From Lepturacanthus savala (taxonomy: Eukaryota > Chordata > Actinopteri > Scombriformes > Trichiuridae): a stretch of DNA of 64,000 nt. This document shows positions 1-9,000 of this stretch, one piece after another; positions within the stretch are counted from its first letter, which is position 1, and each line of letters starts with the position of its first letter. The stretch is from contig CM060472.1 in assembly GCA_030544235.1 (NCBI GenBank), forward strand, positions 22,372,724 to 22,436,723, given 5' to 3'. Below the pieces are notes generated by a model. That model was given only the letters and a program-made list of their open reading frames with translations, had not been told where the DNA came from and did not search any database. Position numbers and translations under genes: made by a program.

Positions 1-611
1 CTCGGTGCGCACCGACGTTATGTCGTGGGATTCGTTTCGGAGTCACACCTGGTGGAGTGAAGAGATTCTTTCTCAAAGTTCAAGCAAAACCATAGGAAAT
101 AAAACTGATTTCAGTCTGAACTCAGACTGCAAACAGGAAAACATTCACATTAGAGAAGGATAAGAAACAACAGGATTAGAATTATTAATTAGTAACAACT
201 AATCAATTAATAGACAAATTGCTTCAGTTCTGAACAGGTTTAAAAACCTTTGCACATCTATGATAAAATTATATAAAATCCATTCTGTTCAGAAGTATCA
301 TTTGGGAATGGCAATCGCCATACATACTATACTATAGTAGACACATTTTAATTATAATTAGGGCTTTTAAAGTTAAATAAACATCACAGATCTGTCCGGA
401 GTCATAGATTTGTATCACTATATTTATAAGTTGGACTCTATGTTGTGTGAGTTAGACTCATATTACTCAATAAATGTTAAATGTTGATTGTTGTTATTGT
501 TATCCTAAGCAAGTAAAAAACGCTAAGAAAAATTGTGTACATTGCTTTTTTCTTGGTGCGTACATCAAAGGGCTACGGTACATTTAGAACATATAAAAAT
601 ACGTGTTTTTA
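1..611. other. Intron 2 of khdrbs3, nothing recognisable
   Basis: AT-rich intronic sequence between exon 2 and the unseen exon 3. It has no splice-flanked frame and no repeat that I recognise. The only structure is a 12-bp perfect palindrome, CGGTGCGCACCG, at 3-14. Confidence 0.6.
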
Positions 612-1051
612 AGTTTTGTAGCTTCTCTAAACAGCTAAACTGTTTTCAGCTGTGCTAACATGATTGCACATCATGCTCATCATCCTAATCATCCATTAAC
701 CTTCTGATGCAATGAGCAAACACATTGTTCCATTAGAACACTGGACTGATAGTTGCTGGAAATGGGCCTCTATACACCTATGTAGATATTGGACCAAAAA
801 CCAGACATTTGCAGCTGGAATAGTCATTTACCATATTTGCAATGTATAGTGTGCATTTCTGATCAGTTTAAAGTTATATTCAGTGAAAAAAGTGCTTTTC
901 TTTCAAAAATAAGGACATTTTTAAGTGACCCCACCTATGTAGATATTACACCAAAAACAGATATTTGCAGCTAGAATAGTAATTTACCACATTAGCAATG
1001 TATAGAGTGTATTTCTGATTAGCAGACCCCAAATTTTTGAATGGTAGTGTA
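612..1051 (+). mobile_element. Tc1-like MITE, copy A (left end missing, internal duplication)
   Basis: First of five related copies in the window (A-E). It shares the internal stretch TAGCTTCTCTA..CAGCTAAACTG through GATAGTTGCTGGAAATGGGC with copies B and C. It ends in a worn form of the family terminus (GAATGGTAGTGTA). The terminus, which in better copies reads TTTGAACGGTAGTGTA next to TA, is common in teleost Tc1/mariner-type non-autonomous elements; that assignment is from memory. Unlike the other copies, A carries an imperfect direct duplication: the segment starting CACCTATGTAGATATT at 775 starts again at 932. The left terminus is absent. There is no coding capacity. Confidence 0.75.
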
Positions 1052-2067
1052 GTGACAATATTTCAAACCCTAACCCCTGCTTTGTGGATTCATGTTTTTA
1101 TGTGTCCATCTTGTTTTTTTTTGTAGCCAGAAGTCTCTACTTATTTTGCACCCTGCAAGTTAAACTGACTGTTTCATTGTGTATGTCATTAAAGTTCCAA
1201 CCAGAGTGATATTGAGCAGAAAAAAATCGCTTTGGGGATGCTCAGCCCAAATGCATCTCCAGAGATTCTTTCGGTTCTGTGCTATTTCCTCCCACCGTCC
1301 TCTATGTCCACACACCAGAGGTTACCGCTGTCCTTCCCCCTGGAGGACCGGGGATGAAACTTGAGTGATGTCCCCCCTCTAAGTGCGGCCCTCTCACATT
1401 TACACCAGCCTCCCCATCCCAACTCCCAGCGGAAAATTCCCGTCATGCACCGAGCGTGTGTGGCACCAATAAACGCAGCTGCCCGGTGACGGTTGCTTGG
1501 AGCGCTCTCAGACATGGCGACAGCATTATCACTCAAAACGTCCTCAAGCGGAGGCCGACATGAAGTCTGCTCCGTTCGTGTGACGCGTTGCAATTGCATT
1601 CGCGCCCTCCGAGCTATCATTTTCTTCTCATATAGGGTCTGTGTCACTTTTAGCTCCACAGAACGGACCAAACAGTGGATTTAAAAAAAAAAAAAGGCAG
1701 TTCTAGGAGTTATGACAAACACCTAAAAGTACCTGAATCCACTGTGTATTATGAGCCTGGAATTTCATCATTTTGTGCGTCATTTTTTGAGGTCACAAAG
1801 ACTAAAAGCCAGGGCACTAAGGCCGTAAATTAAATATAAACATTTGACTTCTAATTTCAAAAGTTGTATAAGAGATCTAAAACGTTATATTCAAAGTGCA
1901 TTTTCAGAACACAAACACTATTACACCAGCGTTTCCCACAAACTTTTAACAAAAGCTTATTTCTAAGGCTGCAGGATGTGGACAAATTATGGCAGCTCAA
2001 TATTGAAGCCAAATATATCTGTTGATACAATGTGACTATGATTTCACACTTTTTTAGCTTTTGATTA
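1052..2067. other. Intron 2 between MITE copies A and B
   Basis: Unique-looking sequence. Its middle (about 1230-1680) is less AT-rich than the surroundings and contains the CpG patch listed separately. Two overlapping open frames on opposite strands (129 aa minus, 63 aa plus) fall in that part. They resemble no family I know and probably reflect a low density of stop codons. The rest, 1690-2067, shows nothing distinctive. Confidence 0.5.
1470..1625. promoter_or_regulatory. CpG-dense patch in intron 2
   Basis: About 14 CpG dinucleotides fall within roughly 140 bp, far above the neighbouring intron. The patch contains ACATGGCGAC (resembling a YY1 site) and TTGCAATTGCA (a C/EBP-like palindrome). 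In vertebrates such islands are often unmethylated enhancers or internal promoters. Here that is inference from composition only, and no TATA or initiator is evident. Confidence 0.3.
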
Positions 2068-2587
2068 CACGACCAGTTTGGGGTCACCCAGACAATTTTG
2101 TGTTTCCCATGAAAAGTCACTTTTATTTACCAGATGAGTTTTAAAATGAATAGAAAATATAGTCAGAGGTTATCAAAGTTAGAAATAATGATTTGTATTT
2201 GAAATAAAAATGTTTTCCTTTAAACTTTGTTTTCATCAAAGGAAAGTCAGTTTTATAGCTTCTCTAACCAGCTAAACTGTTTCCAGCTGTGCTAACATGA
2301 TTGCACAAGGGTTTTCTAATCATCCATTAACCTTCTGACACAATGAGTTAACACATTGTTCCATTAGAACACTGGAGTGATAGTTGCTGGAAATGGGCCT
2401 CTATATATCTATGTAGATATTGCACCAAAAACCAGACATTTGCAGCTGGAATAGTCAATTACCACATTAGCAATTTATAGAGTGCATTTCTGATTAGTTT
2501 AAAGTTATCCTCATTGAAAAAAACAGTGCTTTTATTTAAAAAATAAGGACATTTTTAAGTGACCCCAACTTTTGAATTGTATTGTGA
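2068..2587 (+). mobile_element. Tc1-like MITE, copy B (near full length)
   Basis: About 520 bp, with a TA at the left edge (2066-2067), left terminus CACGACC..AGTTTGGGGTCACCCAGAC and right terminus AAGTGACCCCAACTTTTGAA. The two ends are inverted repeats of each other (TTTGGGGTCAC versus GTGACCCCAA). It shares its whole interior with copy C and most of it with A, D and E. A frame on the minus strand inside it is not a gene. Assignment to Tc1/mariner rests on the TA flank and terminus type. Confidence 0.8.
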
Positions 2588-2675
2588 GTCTCCTGGTTGG
2601 GTGGTAATAGATTGGTGTCTAGATGTCATTATAACCATTATAGCCCAATCAATCCCACTGATTATGTATGTTTTC
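2588..2675 (+). repeat. Flank shared with 18769-18852 beyond MITE B
   Basis: Immediately after MITE B the sequence GTCTCCTGGTTGGGT..GATTGGTGTCTAG..TAGCCC..CCCACTGATTATGTAT runs parallel to the sequence immediately after MITE C. There are a few substitutions and one indel of about 12 bp. The homology is outside the transposon terminus, so it reflects either a duplicated segment or insertion of both MITEs at the same place in an older repeat. Confidence 0.75.
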
Positions 2676-3272
2676 CTCAAAAGAAGCTGGTGTTGATGCC
2701 GTTTTGACAGAAAAGAGGCATATTTTTTCAATTCAAGGGCAAAAGTTCACTTTGAGAGGACACGAGAGCCATGGCCGTCGTGTAATTCCTGCCCTGATTA
2801 TGAGAAATCCCCCTGCACAGTCAAAGAAACATAATCCACTGGTGAGATATTTCTTCTGAATGATACATTCATAAATATTCATTGACAAATTAATATACAG
2901 AGGCATCAAAGCGCCATTGACCAAGGTCGGTGTGTCAGAGAGGTGAGTACATGATGGAAGAGGAGTGAGAATCACAGGTGTAACTTTTTTCAAAAAAGTT
3001 GAAACAGTTCTTCAGACAGGAAGTCACATCCCTGATATAGTTCTACCCCAGTTCTGTCAGCCAACACTCATCTCAGCCATCGCACAGATATGCTACATCC
3101 AATAACATAAAGCATCCACGAAAACTGTCAAGTGGCTGTTGTGAAGAATTTAAATGAAAACCGGAGCCAACGTAGTTGGCTTCATTATCTATAAATAACA
3201 CAATCTAAGATTCTCTATCTCTGTACATCACATTCTCGGCAAAGTCTCTAGTGGTGATACTATAGCACTTAC
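2676..3272. other. Intron 2 next to the exon 2 donor; possible conserved block
   Basis: The stretch 2690-2950 mixes moderately GC-rich sequence with TAAT-type motifs, such as ACAAATTAATATAC near 2885 and a palindrome-like AATGATACATTCATAAATATTCATT. It looks like teleost conserved non-coding sequence, but only by composition. The remainder up to the splice donor is ordinary intron. Confidence 0.25.
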
Positions 3273-3394
3273 TTTGGGAAACTGCTTGACTGGTATTAAA
3301 ACTTTCTGGCCCAGTTTCATGTTCTTGTTGATGACGACGTCGATGAACTTCTCCTCCTCCTTCCCCTCATCGTCTTTCTGAATTTTTTCGATCT
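3273..3394 (-). CDS. khdrbs3: KHDRBS3 exon 2 (start of STAR/KH region)
   Basis: Internal coding exon of 122 nt (2 + 40 codons). Read on the minus strand it completes Glu from exon 1, then encodes IEKIQKDDEGKEEEKFIDVV followed by INKNMKLGQKVLIPVKQFPK. This is the QUA1 tail and beginning of the KH module of the STAR family. The IDVVINKNMKLGQKVLIPVKQFPK part fits KHDRBS3 (T-STAR/SLM2) better than Sam68 or SLM1, whose equivalents diverge around KNMKL and end VKQYPK. The acidic linker is about one residue longer than I recall for mammals. The acceptor is TTTGCAG and the donor is CCCAAA|GTAAGT, in phase 0. The protein binds U/A-rich RNA as a dimer and controls alternative splicing, for example of neurexin transcripts. 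The next exon (FNFVGK..) lies outside the window. Confidence 0.97.
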
Positions 3395-3441
3395 CTGCAA
3401 ACAGGGACAGGGAAAAAAGTAGTGAGTCAGTGTTGACGAAC
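3395..3441 (-). other. khdrbs3: 3' splice site region of intron 1
   Basis: On the minus strand this reads a possible branch region (CACTGACTCACTAC), a pyrimidine tract (CTTTTTTCCCTGTCCCTG) and TTTGCAG directly before exon 2. It is a strong, conventional acceptor and supports the exon boundary at 3394. Confidence 0.85.
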
Positions 3442-3746
3442 AGGATTTATTTGAGGAAAATCTTCACATATGAGCATGGGGTACGCTCAAACAGAACAGA
3501 GCCATCTGCTCATGTGTAACTCCTGTGCTATGGCAAGTTAAAGGGGCCTTATTAGGAAAAAAACAAACCTTTTCAGCATTTATGCGCAAATATTTAGGTT
3601 TCTGGTGATACTATTACTATGCTATTACTGTCTGTGAAATGAGACGACTCATCTGTAGGGTTACTAAAAACTGCCTGAACACAACCAATGGAAAGTAATA
3701 AAGAAATGGAAGTAAATAGTAAGTGGACCCATGAATCCAGCTGCTG

Positions 3747-3795
<49 letters not shown>

Positions 3796-5040
3796 AGCAC
3801 TGGGCCAATCACAACAGAGTCTGCATTTCCTTAGATTGGGCTATTGAGTGAGTGTGTGAGAAGGCAGACTGCATTGCTGCTACAGGTCTAACTAGGTGCC
3901 TTTGGACCGTAAGTGTATGCAATTTTTTTTTTTTTCCAAATTTTCCACAGGAATTTTAATATTAACTGGAAAATGGCAAAAAATTACGCTTGTTTAATGT
4001 TAAATGCTATTAGTTCAACAGTAATTGTAATATATTTCTTTCCAAAGAGTAAGATGAGAAGTTTGTCACTATCTGAAATCACAAAAATGGCCTTTTTAAA
4101 ATCATTACAGCAACACAAAATAAATGGCAACTATAAAATCGAATAATTTGTTTTACCTTTTTTAAGCAAAGCCGTCAAACAGTTTTGGGTTCCGGATTCT
4201 CAGATGTATCTGTGCTTTCTACTCGTTTCTTTTTTTTTTTTTTGGTAGTTTTGGACTTTTGGTTTGGTAAAGAAGACAAAACCTTGAACTTAATGTGTGA
4301 AAAAGGCGTTTCAAAAATTAACGCACAGATAAGAGATTATTTTTAACTTCTCAGCTCACTTTCAGAAGAAGAAGAAAATATGAATCTTTCCCAAAAATGC
4401 TGTCCTATTCCATTGAAATGGAGATTTCTATGTAAATCCATTTTTTTATATCTGTATAGAACATCAGGAACAAAAATCAGTCTTCAACATGCCATCAGTG
4501 ATCCAAAACCCACGACGTTCAATTTACACTGATATAAAATGATAAGGAGCATCATATTTGGTGACCTGCAACCAACAAATGTTTGGATTTTTGCTTGATA
4601 AATGTCAAACAGTTGATAAATTATTGTAACTGTTGATTCATTTTCTGTCAATCTTCTTGCTTTCATATACGCTGTAGTCTGCAGATCTGCTCACCCCCTT
4701 TTTAGGCTCTAGTAAACACACACAATGATATTTTTATTGACAATAAATGTTAAGTCCCTTCAGCATCGTTCATCTGAGCTGTTGGCTGCGGCGCCAATAT
4801 CAGATTTGTAATTGGAGCAGAGATACCAATTTATTTGCACAGACACCGCATGTGCCAGAGTTCTTTTCATGTCTCTTATTTAAAAAAAATAAAATGATAG
4901 GGGGGCCAGCAGCGCTCGCACCCCTGGCTACCAAATAATATGTCTTCTTTAGACTTTGATGTGTTTGTAGATGTAACTTTGAACGTTTAATCAGATGGAT
5001 AACATCTGTGTTTCAGATCCAGAAAAAAAAAATGTTTTTC
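3442..5040. other. Intron 1, AT-rich, no gene or element seen
   Basis: Besides the TA microsatellite there are homopolymer tracts near 3925, 4232 and 5028. Short frames in this stretch are AT-driven and match nothing I know. Confidence 0.5.
3752..3792. repeat. (TA)n microsatellite
   Basis: Uninterrupted alternation of T and A for about 41 bp. It is likely length-polymorphic and cruciform-prone. Confidence 0.97.
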
Positions 5041-6300
5041 ACGGAGAGGGCAGCCGAGAGGTGTGACAGAAGCTCGGGGGCTAAAAACCCAGCGGGTGAA
5101 AGTGTGAGCAGAGGGCGAACTCCATCGCCCATTTATATCTCATGTGTAGAAAGTTTTTTTTAGAAGGATTACACCAGAGCAACCATGAAGCGTTTAATGT
5201 TTCGCTTCACGTTTTAATACGGATTTCAAACAATCGATTCCGAATCCGATTTGATCAGATTCAAGCAGTTAAGCTGCGTTTCAGTCCGACAATGATCTCT
5301 GATGAACTCAAACATGTTCACATGCTCAAGATATACCCACTTTTTTTCCCCCCAATTACAACAGGTCAGAAATGAGCCGAGCATATCGGCCTTGCAAACT
5401 AGAAACTAAAAGGGCGATCGTGATTCCTCAACAAAGCTGTGCTGCGCTACATCTGCTGAATGTAATTAAAACCTTTGATATGAGTTTTACCAAGGATAAA
5501 AAGAAATATCAGTATGGAGATATCTTTAAGCTTCAGTTTATCCCAAGGGGAGGGGCAGCGAGTGCACACGTTCTGAGAAAATACAACATTAATATTAATG
5601 TATCGCCTAGCAACACGCTAAGACAGCGTTTCCTCCCTTCCATGAGGCGTTGCCCTCAAAACATTCGGGCTCTGGTGCGTGACCGGGGATTGTGTTTCAA
5701 CTGAAAATCATCAATTTGTCTTTCTCATTTTTTCCCCCCATTTTCTTCTTCTCGGTCTGACAGCATGATTTTTTTTTTTTCCCCAGCTTGCTCACCGAGA
5801 AAATTCTGCATTTCAAGTCCAAATAGACCCCAAACAGGGCGATCAATCAGCAGGTGCAATAAGCAGCCAAACCTCAGCTTCAAATGAGCTCACCCCTTTG
5901 AACATCGTTAACACAGAATCAGCTAGTGAGAATTTACTAACCACGGCTCCCTCAACAGATCTTGTTTGTGCCGCAGTTTATGAGGTAGAAAATGTGGCGA
6001 TGTGAGAGGAGAACCACCTCTCCATCTCCGAGTCATTAACAAGTGTTCAAAAGGAGGAGATTTAAACATGCATCACTGACACAAGCACAATAGGCCTGCT
6101 GTTTTCTCCCCCCCCCTTCCTTTTATTTTCCACCACTCTTCTCCGACTGCACATAGGTAGTGAGGAAGTGTAATGTTGTAAATCCGGCTCGAAAATTTGG
6201 TGAATCGTCTGGGAATGCTGAGACTCATTGAGAAATATCATATATACAAAGTCCTTGATGTGTTTTAATTCTGAAGTACTCATCTACAGCTCAGCTTCCC
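5041..6300. promoter_or_regulatory. Candidate regulatory block with 16-bp palindrome and RFX-like half-site
   Basis: A mixed-composition block with CpGs retained in an AT-rich intron. The strongest landmark is the perfect palindrome ACATTAATATTAATGT at 5586-5601, which holds two ATTAAT homeodomain-type cores. Five bases later comes CCTAGCAAC (5606-5614), the complement of an RFX-type GTTGCTAGG half-site. Further homeodomain- and GATA-like words (AGTATGGAGATATC, GATCAGATTC) are scattered around. A 110-aa frame (5372-5704) crosses the palindrome and has no recognisable domain. Enhancer function is inference. Confidence 0.35.
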
Positions 6301-7446
6301 ACTGAAACAAATGGAATAAATGAATATTGAATTTGAAAGATTTCCTTTAGATACTGCTTTTTTTTTATTTTTGACTCCATGGGCACTAGAGAAGCAACTA
6401 TGGCTATGTAGTGCTGAAAGTCTATGAAGCCACAAGCGGCTTAAAAAATGTAATAAATGTTTTTTTTTCTTATTCCTAAAGAGTGGAGCATGCCTTTGTT
6501 TCTATTTGAGTCAAGAGGAGCTGCAAACTTGCAACATATCGTATAAATTCTTCTCTTCTTTTGATTTATGAGGCCTATGAATGTAAAAACAGGGCTCTGA
6601 TGTCAAACTGTGCGCATACGATATTCTGTACAGTGAAGCTCAAATGTCTAACTGTAGTAACAACATGAAAAAAACATTTTTTTTGAGTGGAGGGGGACTT
6701 TAAATGTGCCCATACATTTTGCACATGGTTGGAATGAACGTTAGCATGCAAACATATTGAAACATATTGAACTAAGATCAGTCTGGCCTTCTGTTCATTG
6801 TAATCCATTTCAAGAAATTGGAACACAAGTGGGCCAATCAGGGACTGCATTGTCATCCTGAAACAGTAACACTGGCTCCAAACTAGTACTAACATTAATA
6901 TTAGTAGAGTAAACACAGCCATTTAAGTGCTTCTTACAGAAATAGACTCAACTAGTAAAGTTTTTCAGACAAAAAGATGTTTTCGCCATTCTCCCAACGG
7001 GATTTGGCAATAGCTTTATTTATCGACTTGCCCTCACAGATTGGCTGAAGGAGTTTCTCCGTCAAGGCAAGTAGTCCCGCCCACTGAAAGCATTTGCAAC
7101 AGAGAAAAAGTGAGACTAATTAGGTCAACACACCACTGTGACTCAGTAAAGCCCATGTTGTGAGAAACAACCATTATCCTTTATTCTCGGTTATAGTAAA
7201 CATTTTGGAAGCTCATAAATCACTTTGATTAAAAAAAAAAAAACGACACTGAATTGCTGCACATTTACAACCCCTTTTAGGAGCTTATTAAAATTGAAGT
7301 AATAAGTAGAATCCAGTGTTTCTGGAGCAACAGCCCTCATCAGAGGAACAAGATGTACATAAATATGCAGCAATATATAGGCCAAGTGTCTCCTCTGGAG
7401 CCCATAGACCAGAGAGACAAACAGAGTGAAGCATTCATTCATTCTA
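6301..7446. other. Intron 1, nothing recognisable
   Basis: AT-rich sequence with short T and A tracts (6358, 6460, 6668, 7230). No paired inverted termini, splice-flanked frames or motif clusters were noticed. Confidence 0.5.
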
Positions 7447-8036
7447 CACGAAACAAAACAATAAAATGCAACACTTTTTTAACTCTCAGTATAAAAGATG
7501 TTTTTTGGGTTGTTTAATGCACACAAAAGGCTTATTTCTCCCAAAATGTGTTGAAATCAATGTTATTGAGTACTTCTCCCTATTCCAAGATGATCCATCC
7601 ACCTGACAGTCATGGCACATCAAGATGCTGATTAAAAGAAACTTCTGCAAAGACAAAGGCAGCTGAACTTCCCTTAGATGGTTTCTGACAAACAAACTGT
7701 TGCATCAGCTGTCCAATATGATTTTGTGAAAATGCTGGATGTGGATAAAAGTGGTCTGGATGTGCTGCCAAATTCTTGGAAATAACATTGGAGACACCTG
7801 TGATAATAATCATGCTTTTTAATCAGCATCTTGATATTTCACACCTATCAGGTGCATGGACTGTCTTGGAAAAAAACAGGATAAAGGTTCACTAACACAG
7901 ATTTCGACTAATTTGTGAACGCAATTTGAAAGAAATAAGCCTTCTGTTTGCATAGAGCAAGTGTTGGATCTTTGATTTCATCTCATGAAAAATGGGGGCT
8001 AAAACAAAAGTGTTACATTTATATTTTCATTCAGTG
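7447..8036 (-). mobile_element. Internally deleted Tc1-like transposon
   Basis: About 590 bp with long imperfect terminal inverted repeats of roughly 200 bp. The left arm begins after TA at 7445-7446 with a worn CACGAAACAAAACAATAAAATG and includes CAAGATGCTGATTAAA. The right arm contains the complements (TTTAATCAGCATCTTGATAT and CATGAAAAATGGGGGCTAAA) and ends TTCATTCAGTG at 8036. These termini match a widespread teleost Tc1-like family that I recognise from memory (end TTTTTGTTCAGTG). The right TA has mutated to TC. A piece of the transposase gene survives in the centre. Confidence 0.85.
7661..7794 (-). pseudogene. Remnant of Tc1-like transposase
   Basis: The sequence between the long inverted repeats contains words such as CTTCCCTTAGATGGTTTCTG, CATCAGCTGTCC, ATGCTGGATGTGGA and CTGCCAAATTCT. 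In the intact family these lie on the antisense of the N-terminal, DNA-binding half of the transposase. Only about 130 bp remains, with indels, so it is non-functional. Identification is from remembered family sequence. Confidence 0.6.
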
Positions 8037-9000
8037 TCTTCGGATCTCAGAGTGGCTGAGACATATTGGCTTTAAAAGCTGAAATCCTTTCATTCGTCGC
8101 GTAGTGCCACAAATAGACGTTGTTGGTGAATAGATGAGTATTAGAATGAAGGCCCAGATGCTGTAACGAATCCAAATGAGACTTTGCAGGTTTGGTGATA
8201 CTTCTCAATTACTCTTTAGGGCTTTAAGTGTTTCCAAACACATTTGAAGGTTTGTTTAAAACCTGTCTGATAGTCACACTGTTGCTGTGTCTCACTTAGA
8301 CGTCTTGTGCTGCCATATCTCAGCAATTAACTACAGTATAATGTCATTAGACCTAATTCAAGCGCATATAGGCAGGCTGGATCCATGTTGGGAAATGAAA
8401 AAAAAGCCCAGTTTTTATTCCAGAATCTCAGAATCTTTCCCAGGGCTTCTCTTGTTTGAGCGTGTTTATGGATTCCCCTGCACGAAATGTGCCAATTTTA
8501 CAACCTTTGCACGCAGTTTTACAACCTTTGCACACATTAAAAAAATATATTTATTAGTCCATAAAATGCATCCGCTCGCGTGACACAACCCCGCAACGGG
8601 ACACCATCCGAGCTGTCTGCGATTCTATTAGAAATGGGTTCACTTAAAAGCAGCTCTGTGATTTAGGCTCTCCCATTTAAAATTCATAAACTGGTTAGAT
8701 TTTGCAGGATTATAACGTGGCTTCCGCTTCTCCAGCGCAGGAGAGTCGAGTTGGTGACGGATGCAATTGGGTCATTAAGTATACCACTTTCATGTTGAGA
8801 GGTGAGATACCTCATAAATACAGTATCTGGATGGCGGTAGGTGCCCGTCTTGTTGCCTGACAAGACCAGGGAAAGATTCCCAATAATATTGTAATGCATC
8901 ACCTTGGTATGCATGTACTATAGTGAATAGTGCACATTTTCCAGTTTATAAATGCATTTAAAGTTGTATAAGATTCATCACGTCTACATCTGCCTTGACC
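8037..9000. other. Intron 1; weak regulatory-looking block at 8560-8930
   Basis: The first half has a short tandem repeat (separate entry). From about 8560 the sequence retains CpGs (CCGCTCGCGTGACAC, CCGCAACGGGACACC, CTTCCGCTTCTCCAGCGCAGG), which is unusual for this intron. It could be conserved non-coding DNA. No gene is evident. Confidence 0.3.
8496..8537 (+). repeat. 21-bp tandem duplication
   Basis: Two adjacent units reading TTTTACAACCTTTGCACGCAG and then the same with CACAT at its end. The second copy differs at two of 21 positions. It is a recent local duplication. Confidence 0.9.

Noticed and set aside
1282..1671. 129-aa minus-strand frame in intron 2
   Set aside because: No family resemblance and an overlapping plus-strand frame exists. 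The CpG-dense composition explains the lack of stop codons.
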